NCBI GenBank assembly: GCA_900553155.1
Contig: USCM01000063.1
Span: 1-9,099 of the forward strand
Length of the DNA: 9,099 nt
Origin: an uncultured Prevotella sp.
Lineage (GTDB): Bacteria > Bacteroidota > Bacteroidia > Bacteroidales > Bacteroidaceae
Direction of reading: 5' to 3'
Numbering within the stretch: position 1 is the first letter of the stretch; each line of letters opens with the position of its first letter. The translations under genes and the position numbers were made by a program. Below the pieces are notes generated by a model, which saw only the letters and a list, made by a program, of their open reading frames with translations, had not been told where the DNA came from and did no database searches. Shown piece after piece: positions 1 to 7,209 of this stretch.

Positions 1-554
1 CAACCTTCGACGAGAATGGCAAGATTGATGAAGAGTGGGAGATGAAAGACGGCGATTCGGAAACTATGCTGTCGTTTGAGGAGAGCAAGCTGAAGAGATT
101 TTTCCTTGACGAGGTAACTGTAAGCCAAGGTATAGAGAAGGGCGACGTGATAATTGTCAAGGATGAGCTGATTAAGATTACCGATCCAAAGACCACCTCA
201 TACAACTTTACCAATCTTGAGGAAAACAAGAAGTATGGATATCAGGTAACTGGATGGCGTAACGATGATTTGGGCAATGAGATTGTTTCTGCCACATCCG
301 AAATCGTTTATGCCGACCTAAGTACCGCTACCGGTATCAACTCTAATCTTGCAGCCAACAACAGCGTAAGCATAAACGGCAATGTCCTCAGCGTTGCTTT
401 GACGCAGGATGCGCCTATCTATGTCATCACTCTTGATGGTTGCACTAAACAGATTGTCAGCGGTAAGGCTGGTGTCAACACTCTGACGCTTACTGCCGGA
501 AATGTGTACATCATTAAAGTTGGTGGCCGTGCCTACAAGGTAATGGCTCGCTAA
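1..554 (+). CDS. 3' end of a secreted multidomain protein with FN3-like segment and C-terminal sorting-like tail (5' partial)
   Basis: The frame is already open at base 3 and runs to TAA at 552-554, so the start lies outside the window; the ATG at 42 is internal. About 183 residues are visible. Counted from that internal Met, residues 48-92 look like the second half of a fibronectin type III fold (SYNFTNLEENKKYGYQVTGW, then a closing strand ending IVYADL). Residues 98-170 form a separate C-terminal module ending VYIIKVGGRAYKVMAR, typical of Bacteroidetes exported proteins that carry a C-terminal sorting or anchoring domain (type IX secretion-like). That placement is family knowledge; the enzymatic part, if any, is upstream and unseen. 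The acidic first ~45 residues could be the end of a jelly-roll or anchor domain. The gene ends 109 bases before the convergent uraA stop, with a long hairpin between. The specific function cannot be called. Confidence 0.75.
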   Translation, partial: TFDENGKIDEEWEMKDGDSETMLSFEESKLKRFFLDEVTVSQGIEKGDVIIVKDELIKITDPKTTSYNFTNLEENKKYGYQVTGWRNDDLGNEIVSATSEIVYADLSTATGINSNLAANNSVSINGNVLSVALTQDAPIYVITLDGCTKQIVSGKAGVNTLTLTAGNVYIIKVGGRAYKVMAR

Positions 555-585
555 TGGATGTATAATTACACGAACATTATAATGC

Positions 586-658
586 CAACGAGGGTGTGTC
601 AAAAGTCGCAATTTGGGCTTTCAGCCCGCATTGTTTGACTATTGACACACCCTCGTTG
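586..658. terminator. Long hairpin between convergent genes; copy 1 of the GGGTGTGTCAAAA repeat family
   Basis: Bases 586-602 (CAACGAGGGTGTGTCAA) pair perfectly with 642-658, a 17-bp stem. After one A/A mismatch, 604-607 pair with 637-640, and an inner hairpin GGGCT-TTC-AGCCC sits at 615-627. It lies 31 bases after the stop of the plus-strand gene and 5 bases beyond the uraA stop, so it can end transcripts from both sides. Neither side has a strong U-run, so classical intrinsic termination is not certain. The arm recurs at 2037-2105. Confidence 0.6.
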
Positions 659-663
659 TGTTT

Positions 664-1995
664 CTATGCTCTATGGCTCTTGTCCTTGCCGTTAAAGCTC
701 TTTACCTTCATGCCGAGCTGGTCTGGCAGGATAGCGTTGAGGAAGATGCCTACAAGGGCTGCAAGCGCCAAACCTGATATTGTGACAGAGCCAATCTGTA
801 CACCGCCGTCGGTGCCATACTGCACACCGATAGACACTACCATGATGAGAGCTGCCACAAACACGTTGCGCGAAGAAGAGAAGTCGACCGGTGTCTCCAC
901 AAGATTGCGCACACCCACAGCCGAAATCATACCATAAAGGATAAGGCTAACACCGCCGATGGTGGCTGCCGGCATCAGTCCGATAAGGCAGGCAAACTTA
1001 GGGCAGAAGCTCAGCAAGATGGCAAAGCAGGCTGCAAGACGTATAACGGCAGGGTCGAACACCTTTGTAAGGTTAAGCACACCGGTGTTCTCGCCGTATG
1101 TGGTGTTGGCAGGAGCGCCGAAGACAGAGGCAAGGAAGGTGGCAAGACCGTCGCCGCAGAGTGTGCGGTGCAGACCAGGGTCCTTGATGAAGTTCTTGCC
1201 CACGGTGCTCTGTATGGCGCACATATCGCCGATATGCTCCATGATGGTGGCAAAGGCGATGGGGAAGATGGCTATGATGGAGGTAAGGATAATGTCGAAG
1301 TTGGGGTCCTTCATCACCGCGAATGTGGTGCGCTCCATATCCACAGGCCAGCCTATCCAAGCCACCTCGTCAAGTTTGCTGAAGTCTACCTCGCCCATTG
1401 CAGCCGCCAATATGTACGAGCCGAGCACTCCGAGCAGTATAGGCACAATCTTGATGATGCCTTTGCCCCAAATGGATGTGCCTATAACGATGGCAATGGC
1501 GGTAATGGCGAGGAGCCAGTTCTGCTGGCAGTTGTTGATGGCAGAGCCAGAGAGCGTGAGGCCGATGGCGATAACCATAGGACCGGTAACTACCGGCGGA
1601 AAGAACCGCATAACCTTCTCTGTGCCGAACATCTTAAGCAAGAAAGCCATTACGAAGTAGAGCAGCGATGCCGCAGCCACTCCAATGCAGGCATAGTTGA
1701 GCGCCATCTCGTCTGTAAGGCCCTGCGCCACGCACAGCTGCTTGACTGATGCGTAGCCGCCAAGAAAGGCGAAGCTGGAGCCGAGGAAAGCCGGAACCTT
1801 AAGCTTTGATACAAAGTGGAAGATAAGCGTGCCGATGCCGGCAAACAACAGTGTGGCACTCACGTCGAGTCCGGTGATGAGTGGTACGAGGATTGTGGCA
1901 CCAAACATGGCAAAGAGATGCTGGATGCCGAGCAGCGCGAACTTAGGCTTGCCCAATTCTCGGGCGTTGTATACGCCCTGGTTTTCAGTGATCAT
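664..1995 (-). CDS. uraA: NCS2-family uracil/nucleobase permease
   Basis: This 443-residue, very hydrophobic inner-membrane protein belongs to the nucleobase-cation symporter 2 (UraA/PyrP) family, which imports uracil with protons for pyrimidine salvage. Visible marks are QHLFAMFGATILVPLITGLD at 25-44 (TM1), KVPAFLGSSFAF at 66-77 (TM3 region), the TM8 segment MEHIGDMCAI with Glu253, and the TM10 segment ANTTYGENTG with Glu302. Glu253 and Glu302 match the two substrate-binding glutamates of E. coli UraA (Glu241, Glu290). The position of UraA His245 is Asp257 here, as in xanthine and ascorbate members, so xanthine or another base is possible; the general look still favours uracil. Length fits the family (about 430). 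The start matches the usual short cytoplasmic N-terminus. It is a single-gene unit between two hairpins; no clear TAnnTTTG promoter was found in the 41 bases upstream. Confidence 0.88.
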   Translation of the reverse strand: MITENQGVYNARELGKPKFALLGIQHLFAMFGATILVPLITGLDVSATLLFAGIGTLIFHFVSKLKVPAFLGSSFAFLGGYASVKQLCVAQGLTDEMALNYACIGVAAASLLYFVMAFLLKMFGTEKVMRFFPPVVTGPMVIAIGLTLSGSAINNCQQNWLLAITAIAIVIGTSIWGKGIIKIVPILLGVLGSYILAAAMGEVDFSKLDEVAWIGWPVDMERTTFAVMKDPNFDIILTSIIAIFPIAFATIMEHIGDMCAIQSTVGKNFIKDPGLHRTLCGDGLATFLASVFGAPANTTYGENTGVLNLTKVFDPAVIRLAACFAILLSFCPKFACLIGLMPAATIGGVSLILYGMISAVGVRNLVETPVDFSSSRNVFVAALIMVVSIGVQYGTDGGVQIGSVTISGLALAALVGIFLNAILPDQLGMKVKSFNGKDKSHRA

Positions 1996-2036
1996 TGTGT
2001 TATAAGTATTTTGTTATAGAATAGTATACTAAATAA

Positions 2037-2105
2037 GGGTGTGTCAAAATAGGAGCCCGAGCAAGCATATTCTTGCTTCTGACTGTTTCCTATTTTGATA
2101 CACCC
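2037..2105. terminator. Long hairpin after rnc; copy 2 of the GGGTGTGTCAAAA repeat family
   Basis: Bases 2037-2054 (GGGTGTGTCAAAATAGGA) pair with 2088-2105, an 18-bp stem with one G-T pair (2043/2099). An inner hairpin AGCAAG-CATATT-CTTGCT lies at 2060-2077. It begins 19 bases past the rnc stop. On the minus strand the stem is followed by TTATTT, so it may end the acpP-fabF-rnc transcript. The uraA start is only 41 bases beyond. The first 13 stem bases match copy 1 exactly, but the inner hairpin differs. Confidence 0.6.
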
Positions 2106-2123
2106 TCACCTATATGTTAGTCC

Positions 2124-3245
2124 TTACTCGCCAAAGGCGGCAGCTTCGGCAGCGGCAATGATGTCCTCGCGGCTCTGCTCGCGTGCCGAAATGTGGCTTA
2201 GGTCAAACTCCTTATCGTCCAGATTGAGTTTGTTGTCCATCTCGTTGTCTATTGGAGTGTCGGCTTTGTCGTTGGCTTTAGCGTCCTGGCTGTCGTCAGT
2301 GGCGTCGTTGTCGCGGTACATTGGCGAGCGGCGCTCGTGCTTCTTGCTCTTGCGGTTAAGTGCCTCTACGGCAGCTTCGGCATGCGCCTCCACCTCCGGA
2401 CTAAGCACAATAAAGTCGTCGGCGGTCTGTTCTGTGGTAGGAACATTCTCCACCGGTTCTTCCTCCATCTTGGTGCGGTTGGTCTTTGCGGCAAACACGA
2501 GGTCGATAAACTGTGGCTCCTTGCGCAGCTTCTCAAGCGTAAGCTTTGACGCAAGTTGCTGGCTCTCCTTCTTGCTGTATCCCTCTCCGTCGCATCCTTC
2601 TACCCCTTCGAGCATCACCTGATACCTGAACACGGGCGACCCTGTCTTGTCTTTCTCCTGCTTCAGTATCTTGAAGTCTATGCGCACACGGTTCTTCTGG
2701 CTCCATTCGATGAGCTTGCTCTTGAAGTTTACCTCCTTGTAAGCAACCTTGTCGATGTTTATCATTTGTGCCAGTATGCGCTTGCGCATGAACTCCATGC
2801 AGGCATCGTAGCCTCTGTCGAGATATATGGCACCGACAAGAGCCTCGAAAGCGTTGCCTCCCATGTAGGAGTTGTGCGACGACGAGCGTCCGTTGGAAAG
2901 GATTAGTTGGCTTATGCCCATCTCCTGGGCAAGACGGTTGAGAGTTTCGCGCTGCACAAGCTTAGAGCGGGTGTTGGTAAGGAATCCCTCTCTCTTGCCC
3001 GGGAAGTGGCGGTATACGATGTCGCCCACGGTAGCGTCGAGTATGGCATCGCCCAAGAACTCGAGTCGCTCGTTGTTTACGGGTCGTCCCTTGGCGTTGC
3101 GCTTGTACATGCTCTTGTGCATGAGCGCAAGCTTATAGTAGCTTATGTCGTGTGGGTAGAAGCCTATAATTTGGCGCAAAGACAAATAAAGCTCCTTGTC
3201 CTTGCGGAAAGGGAGCTTCATTCTGTCTATGAGATTACTCAGCAT
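2124..3245 (-). CDS. rnc: Ribonuclease III with acidic C-terminal extension
   Basis: Double-strand-specific endoribonuclease for rRNA and mRNA processing; 373 residues against about 225-250 in typical bacterial enzymes. The signature NNERLEFLGDAIL at 57-69 carries Glu59, Glu62 and Asp66. The second metal-site segment is GGNAFEALVGAIYLDRG at 129-145, with Glu134 present but Asn131 where E. coli has Asp114. A double-stranded-RNA-binding domain covers about 174-242 (KSKLIEWSQ, FRYQVMLEG, KKESQQLASK). Residues ~245-373 are an extra low-complexity, acidic, Ala/Asp/Glu-rich tail (DNDATDDSQDAKANDKAD, AAAEAAAFGE) without a recognised fold, probably disordered. The start MLSNLIDRMKLPFRKDKELY matches the usual N-terminus of Bacteroidetes homologues as I recall them, and supports ATG at 3245 although it lies inside fabF. 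The 11-base overlap with fabF suggests translational coupling. Hairpin 2037-2105 follows. Confidence 0.95.
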   Translation of the reverse strand: MLSNLIDRMKLPFRKDKELYLSLRQIIGFYPHDISYYKLALMHKSMYKRNAKGRPVNNERLEFLGDAILDATVGDIVYRHFPGKREGFLTNTRSKLVQRETLNRLAQEMGISQLILSNGRSSSHNSYMGGNAFEALVGAIYLDRGYDACMEFMRKRILAQMINIDKVAYKEVNFKSKLIEWSQKNRVRIDFKILKQEKDKTGSPVFRYQVMLEGVEGCDGEGYSKKESQQLASKLTLEKLRKEPQFIDLVFAAKTNRTKMEEEPVENVPTTEQTADDFIVLSPEVEAHAEAAVEALNRKSKKHERRSPMYRDNDATDDSQDAKANDKADTPIDNEMDNKLNLDDKEFDLSHISAREQSREDIIAAAEAAAFGE

Positions 3246-4497
3246 ATTTCTTGAATATTACACATGCGTTGTGGCCTCCGAAACCGAATGTGTTGCTCAA
3301 TGCAGCACGAATCTCACGCTTCTGTGCCTTGTTGAAGGTGTAGTTGAGATTGTAATCGATCTCCGGATCCTTGTCGTCTTCCTCGTGGTTGATGGTTGGC
3401 GGAACGATGTCGTTCTTCACTGCAAGCACCGATGCAAGAGCCTCTACTGCGCCGGCAGCACCGAGAAGGTGTCCAGTCATCGACTTGGTAGAGCTGATGT
3501 TGAGCTTGTAGGCAGCCTCGCCGAACACCTGCTTGATGGCCTTGGCCTCAGAGATGTCGCCCACGTGGGTAGATGTGCCGTGTACGTTGATATAGTCAAT
3601 CTGGTCTGGCTGCAAGCCAGCGTCTTCGAGTGCGTTCTTCATTACGAGACATGCACCGAGACCTTCGGGGTGAGACGCTGTGATATGGTGGGCATCTGCC
3701 GACATTCCGGCACCTACCATCTCGGCGTATATCTTAGCGCCGCGAGCCTTGGCGTGCTCAAGTTCCTCAAGTATGAGGCAGCCTGCACCCTCGCCCATGA
3801 TAAATCCGTCGCGTGAAGCGCTGAATGGACGTGAAGCATGCTGTGGGTCGTTATTGCGTGTAGACAATGCGTGCATAGCGTTGAAGCCGCCTACACCAGC
3901 AGCTGTGATAGCTGCCTCTGCACCACCGCTAACGATGACGTTGGCCTTGCCCAAGCGAATGAGGTTGAAAGCATCAGCAAGAGCGTTTGTAGAAGAGGCG
4001 CAAGCCGATGTTGTTGTATAGTTGGGACCGTGGAATCCGTACTGTATAGAAATCAAACCCGAAGCGATGTCGGCAATCATCTTAGGGATGAAGAAGGGGT
4101 TGAACTTAGGACCTGCCTCCTTATGCTGTGCATAATAGCCTACTTCTTCCTCGAAGGTCTTGATACCACCGATACCTACACCGAAGATAACGCCGATGCG
4201 GTTCTTGTCCTCTGTCTCAAGGTCCATGCCCGAATCCTGCACTGCCTGCATAGCCGAAATCATAGCCAGCTGTGCATAGCGGTCCATCTTGCGTGCTTCC
4301 TTGCGGTCGATATAATCGTTCACCTTAAGATCCTTAACCTCGCAAGCAAACTGGGTCTTAAACTGTGAAGCGTCAAATTGTGTGATAGGGGCTGCGCCGC
4401 TTACGCCGGCGACAAGGTTGTTCCAGGTGTCCTCAGCGTTGTTGCCCAATGGGGTAACGGCTCCAAGACCTGTAACTACTACTCTTTTTAATTCCAT
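3235..4497 (-). CDS. fabF: 3-oxoacyl-[acyl-carrier-protein] synthase II
   Basis: Condensing enzyme of type II fatty-acid elongation: it joins malonyl-ACP to an acyl-ACP with release of CO2, in the cytosol. Its 420 residues fit the family (about 412). The catalytic triad is visible: Cys166 in TTTSACASSTNALADAF, His306 in INVHGTSTHVGD and His343 in KSMTGHLLGAAGAVEA, with the conserved Lys338. The gating loop near the C-terminus reads SNTFGFGGHNACV, with His where E. coli has Thr. The N-terminus KRVVVTGLGAVTPLGN fixes the start within a few residues, and ATG at 4497 is the natural one. The leader TAAATATAAAATC is A/T-rich with no Shine-Dalgarno site. It follows acpP, its carrier substrate, after 128 bases that contain an inverted repeat, and its stop overlaps the rnc start. 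FabF rather than FabB is supported by overall sequence and by acpP adjacency. Confidence 0.96.
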   Translation of the reverse strand: MELKRVVVTGLGAVTPLGNNAEDTWNNLVAGVSGAAPITQFDASQFKTQFACEVKDLKVNDYIDRKEARKMDRYAQLAMISAMQAVQDSGMDLETEDKNRIGVIFGVGIGGIKTFEEEVGYYAQHKEAGPKFNPFFIPKMIADIASGLISIQYGFHGPNYTTTSACASSTNALADAFNLIRLGKANVIVSGGAEAAITAAGVGGFNAMHALSTRNNDPQHASRPFSASRDGFIMGEGAGCLILEELEHAKARGAKIYAEMVGAGMSADAHHITASHPEGLGACLVMKNALEDAGLQPDQIDYINVHGTSTHVGDISEAKAIKQVFGEAAYKLNISSTKSMTGHLLGAAGAVEALASVLAVKNDIVPPTINHEEDDKDPEIDYNLNYTFNKAQKREIRAALSNTFGFGGHNACVIFKKYAE

Positions 4498-4522
4498 TTA
4501 AATATAAAATCAGTTCATGGTT

Positions 4523-4621
4523 AAAAAATGGTTTATGGTTTATGTGGCACAAGTGGAAATTTTTTAAACAAATAAAATGCTTGTTGCCATCATGCGCACC
4601 ATAAACTATAAACCATAAACC
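4523..4621 (-). terminator. Candidate attenuator between acpP and fabF (TTTATGG-unit inverted repeat plus U-run)
   Basis: Bases 4530-4543 (GGTTTATGGTTTAT) pair exactly with 4608-4621, and 4544/4607 adds a G-T pair; both arms consist of TTTATGG units. Inside, TGGCA (4545-4549) can pair with TGCCA (4585-4589). Read along the acpP transcript, the stem closes with ATAAACCATAAACC and is followed by A then six U (complement of 4523-4528), as in an intrinsic terminator, although the stem is AT-rich. A leaky terminator here would give more acpP than fabF-rnc mRNA. Termination is inferred from sequence only. Confidence 0.5.
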
Positions 4622-4625
4622 TTAT

Positions 4626-4862
4626 TTATTTTGCGTTCTCCTCGATGTATGCGATAGCGTCGCCTACAGTGCCGATCTTCTCAGCCTTGTCATCAGGAAT
4701 AGAGATACCAAACTCCTTCTCGAACTCCATGATGAGCTCTACAGTATCAAGAGAGTCTGCGCCGAGGTCGTTAGTGAAGCTTGCTTCTGGCTTAACGTCT
4801 GCCTCATCAACACCGAGTTTGTCAACGATGATAGCCTTTACTTTTGATTCGATTTCTGACAT
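4626..4862 (-). CDS. acpP: Acyl carrier protein
   Basis: Small acidic carrier that holds growing acyl chains on a phosphopantetheine arm during fatty-acid synthesis. Its 78 residues match the family length. The prosthetic-group site is Ser37 in DLGADSLDTVELIMEFEKEF. The flanking helices SKVKAIIVDKLGVDE (6-20) and DDKAEKIGTVGDAIAYIEE (57-75) are standard. The start MSEIESKVKAII matches family N-termini. It is the first gene of the acpP-fabF-rnc unit, with a near-consensus Bacteroidetes promoter 54 bases upstream. There is no Shine-Dalgarno site, only an A/T-rich leader. Confidence 0.97.
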   Translation of the reverse strand: MSEIESKVKAIIVDKLGVDEADVKPEASFTNDLGADSLDTVELIMEFEKEFGISIPDDKAEKIGTVGDAIAYIEENAK

Positions 4863-4915
4863 AATTCTAATTTTAAAGTGTTTATAATATTAATTTCAAG
4901 TTTAAAAACCGGATG

Positions 4916-4947
4916 CAAAGGAACACATTTTTATTTAATTGGGCAAA
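4916..4947 (-). promoter_or_regulatory. Promoter of acpP-fabF-rnc (Bacteroidetes -33/-7 type)
   Basis: On the minus strand the -7 box is TTCCTTTG (4923 to 4916), one base from TAnnTTTG and followed by the common CA. The -33 box TTTG lies at 4947 to 4944, 20 bases upstream. The predicted transcription start is near 4909, giving a leader of about 47 bases. Spacing and boxes fit the sigma-ABfr consensus known for this phylum. Confidence 0.65.
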
Positions 4948-5061
4948 TATTTTAGTATAAAAAGGCATCCTGTGTGCACAAACACCCTATAAATGTGCAT
5001 AAATTAGGGCTATTTTCTTTCTATTTCAAAGAATTACGGGGGCAATATCACCTAAATTTAT

Positions 5062-5069
5062 TACCTTTG
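5062..5069 (+). promoter_or_regulatory. metG promoter, -7 box TACCTTTG
   Basis: TACCTTTG followed by CA is an exact TAnnTTTG match and lies 73 bases before the metG start. No clear TTTG/TTG is seen at the -33 distance (around 5038-5045, a G-rich stretch), so the -33 element is weak or absent. The predicted transcription start is near 5076. It diverges from the acpP promoter; about 115 bases separate the two -33 regions. Confidence 0.6.
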
Positions 5070-5081
5070 CAAGGTTGTATT

Positions 5082-5100
5082 GGCGTTGCGCGACAATGCC
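5082..5100 (+). other. Small hairpin in the metG leader
   Basis: GGCGTTG (5082-5088) pairs with CAATGCC (5094-5100), including one G-T pair, around a 5-base loop CGCGA. It would lie just inside the 5' end of the metG mRNA. The rest of the leader to the ATG is A/U-rich and open. It may be a stabilising 5' hairpin; no known riboswitch or T-box pattern was recognised. Confidence 0.3.
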
Positions 5101-5142
5101 TGTACACACCTATTAGATATAAATACAAAACAATAAAAATAA

Positions 5143-7209
5143 ATGGAAGAAAACAAATTTAAACGCACCACCGTCACGGCTGCTCTGCCGTATGCCAATG
5201 GTGGTGTGCACATTGGCCACCTGGCTGGTGTGTATGTGCCTGCCGACATCTACGTGCGCTATCTGCGCCTGAAGAAGAAAGAGGTGATGTTTATAGGCGG
5301 AAGCGACGAGCATGGTGTGCCTGTTACTATCCGTGCACGCAAGGAGGGCATCACCGTGCAGGAGGTGGTAGACCGCTATCACAACCTTATCAAGAAGTCG
5401 TTTGAGGACTTCGGCATCTCGTTCGACATCTACAGCCGCACCACTTCGAATATTCATCACAAGTTTGCGAGCGACTTCTTCCGCACTCTCTATGACAAGC
5501 ACGAGCTTGTGGAGAAGACAGAAGAGCAGTTCTGCGACGAGGTAACAGGCGAATTTCTTACCGACCGCAACATCGTGGGTACCTGTCCGCGCTGTGGAGC
5601 GGAGGGCGCGTACGGCGACCAGTGCGAGAAGTGTGGCGCAACTCTGTCGCCAGAGGAGCTTATCAACCCTACAAACAAGAACAACCCGGGACACGGACTG
5701 GTGAAGAAGGCTACCAAGAACTGGTACTTGCCGCTTAACAACTATCAGAACTGGCTCAAGCAGTGGATTCTTGAGGACCACAAAGAGTGGCGTCCCAACG
5801 TGTACGGCCAGTGCAAGTCGTGGCTCGACATGGACCTCCAGCCACGTGCCATGACACGCGACCTCGACTGGGGCATACCCGTTCCGGTTGAAGGGGCAGA
5901 CGGCAAGGTGCTCTATGTATGGTTCGACGCGCCTATCGGCTATATCTCCAACACCAAGGAGCTGTGCGACGCGCACCCCGAGAAGTGGGGTACATGGCAG
6001 ACATGGTGGCAGGATCCTTCGTCTCGCCTTATCCACTTCATCGGCAAGGACAACATCGTGTTCCACTGCATCGTGTTCCCAACAATGCTCAAGGCGCACG
6101 GCGGCTACATCTTGCCAGACAATGTGCCTGCCAACGAGTTCCTTAACCTTGAGAACGACAAGATCTCTACATCACGCAACTGGGCTGTCTGGCTCCACGA
6201 GTATCTTGTAGACTTCCCTGGCAAGCAGGACGTTCTGCGCTATGTGCTCACTGCCAACGCGCCGGAGACCAAGGACAACAACTTTACTTGGAAGGACTTC
6301 CAGGACCGCAACAACAACGAGCTTGTGGCTGTTTACGGCAACTTTGTGAACCGTGCATTGCAGCTCACTAAGAAGTACTTTGGCGGAGTGGTGCCCCAGT
6401 GTGGCGAGCTTCAGGACGTAGACCGCAAGGCTATCGAGGAGTTTAAGGACGTTAAGCAGAAGGTTGAGGCTCTGTTGGATACCTTCAAGTTCCGCGACGC
6501 TCAGAAGGAGGCTATGAACCTGGCACGTATCGGCAACAAGTATATCACCGACTGCGAGCCTTGGCACGTGGCCAAGACAGACATGGAGCGCGTTAAGACT
6601 ATTCTCTATATCTCGCTTCAGCTTGTGGCTAACCTCGAGATTGCCTTCGAGCCATTCCTCCCGTTCAGCTCTGCCAAACTGCGCGAGATGCTCAACGTCT
6701 CGGAAACCGAGTGGGATCAGCTTGGCAGCACAGAGCTTCTTAAGCCGGGTCATCAGCTTGGCACTCCTGCCTTGCTGTTCGAGAAGATTGAGGACGAGGC
6801 TATCAACGCTCAGCTCCAGAAGCTCGAGGACACCAAGAAGGCTAACGAGGCTGCATCGTATGTGGCTGCTCCGATAAAGGAGACTGTAGACTTCGAGACC
6901 TTCGAGAAGATGGATATACGTGTAGGTCATATCAAGGACTGCCAGAAGGTAAAGAAGAGCAAGAAGCTCCTACAGTTCACCATCGACGATGGTTCGGGCA
7001 AGGACCGCACTATCCTCAGCGGCATCGCTGCCTACTATGAGCCAGAGCAGCTCATTGGCAAGGACGTACTGTTTGTTGCCAACTTTGCTCCGCGCAAGAT
7101 GATGGGCATCGAGAGTCAGGGTATGATTCTCTCGGCTGTAAACTTCGACGGCACCCTTAACGTTACATCTGTACTCGGAAACGTTAAGCCGGGTTCGCAG
7201 GTGGGATAA
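5143..7209 (+). CDS. metG: Methionine--tRNA ligase with C-terminal tRNA-binding domain
   Basis: Class I aminoacyl-tRNA synthetase that charges initiator and elongator tRNA-Met in the cytosol. Its 688 residues equal the long dimeric form (E. coli 677). Order: Rossmann catalytic half with the HIGH motif at 23-26 (PYANGGVHIGHLAG); connective domain with a zinc knuckle CPRC (148-151) and CEKC (161-164); second catalytic half with FDAPIGYISNT (261-271); the KMSKS loop written KISTS at 340-344; an anticodon-binding helical domain ~390-560 containing NKYITDCEPW; a lysine-rich linker; and an EMAP-II/Trbp111-like tRNA-binding OB fold at ~583-688 (FEKMDIRVGHI, GMILSA). The ATG at 5143 is preceded by an A-rich leader without a Shine-Dalgarno site, normal for the phylum. 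It stands alone: own promoter at 5062, strong terminator at 7257. Confidence 0.97.
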   Translation: MEENKFKRTTVTAALPYANGGVHIGHLAGVYVPADIYVRYLRLKKKEVMFIGGSDEHGVPVTIRARKEGITVQEVVDRYHNLIKKSFEDFGISFDIYSRTTSNIHHKFASDFFRTLYDKHELVEKTEEQFCDEVTGEFLTDRNIVGTCPRCGAEGAYGDQCEKCGATLSPEELINPTNKNNPGHGLVKKATKNWYLPLNNYQNWLKQWILEDHKEWRPNVYGQCKSWLDMDLQPRAMTRDLDWGIPVPVEGADGKVLYVWFDAPIGYISNTKELCDAHPEKWGTWQTWWQDPSSRLIHFIGKDNIVFHCIVFPTMLKAHGGYILPDNVPANEFLNLENDKISTSRNWAVWLHEYLVDFPGKQDVLRYVLTANAPETKDNNFTWKDFQDRNNNELVAVYGNFVNRALQLTKKYFGGVVPQCGELQDVDRKAIEEFKDVKQKVEALLDTFKFRDAQKEAMNLARIGNKYITDCEPWHVAKTDMERVKTILYISLQLVANLEIAFEPFLPFSSAKLREMLNVSETEWDQLGSTELLKPGHQLGTPALLFEKIEDEAINAQLQKLEDTKKANEAASYVAAPIKETVDFETFEKMDIRVGHIKDCQKVKKSKKLLQFTIDDGSGKDRTILSGIAAYYEPEQLIGKDVLFVANFAPRKMMGIESQGMILSAVNFDGTLNVTSVLGNVKPGSQVG

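Noticed and set aside
959..1660. 233-codon plus-strand frame inside uraA
   Set aside because: Antisense of a clear membrane transporter; no promoter and no family resemblance.
4968..5012. TGTGTGCACA palindrome and CCCTA/TAGGG pair between acpP and metG
   Set aside because: Short, with a large loop and no link to a known regulator; chance level in AT-rich DNA.
4974..5162. 62-codon plus-strand ORF in the acpP-metG spacer
   Set aside because: It starts upstream of the metG promoter box, runs through it and overlaps the metG start; composition is that of AT-rich spacer.
5113..6099. 328-codon open frame antisense to metG
   Set aside because: It lies wholly over the strongly conserved metG sequence, its product has no recognisable family and it uses mirror codons of metG; a by-product of GC-biased third positions.
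6172..6930. 252-codon open frame antisense to metG
   Set aside because: Same reason: the opposite strand is an unambiguous conserved enzyme and the antisense product shows no motif.
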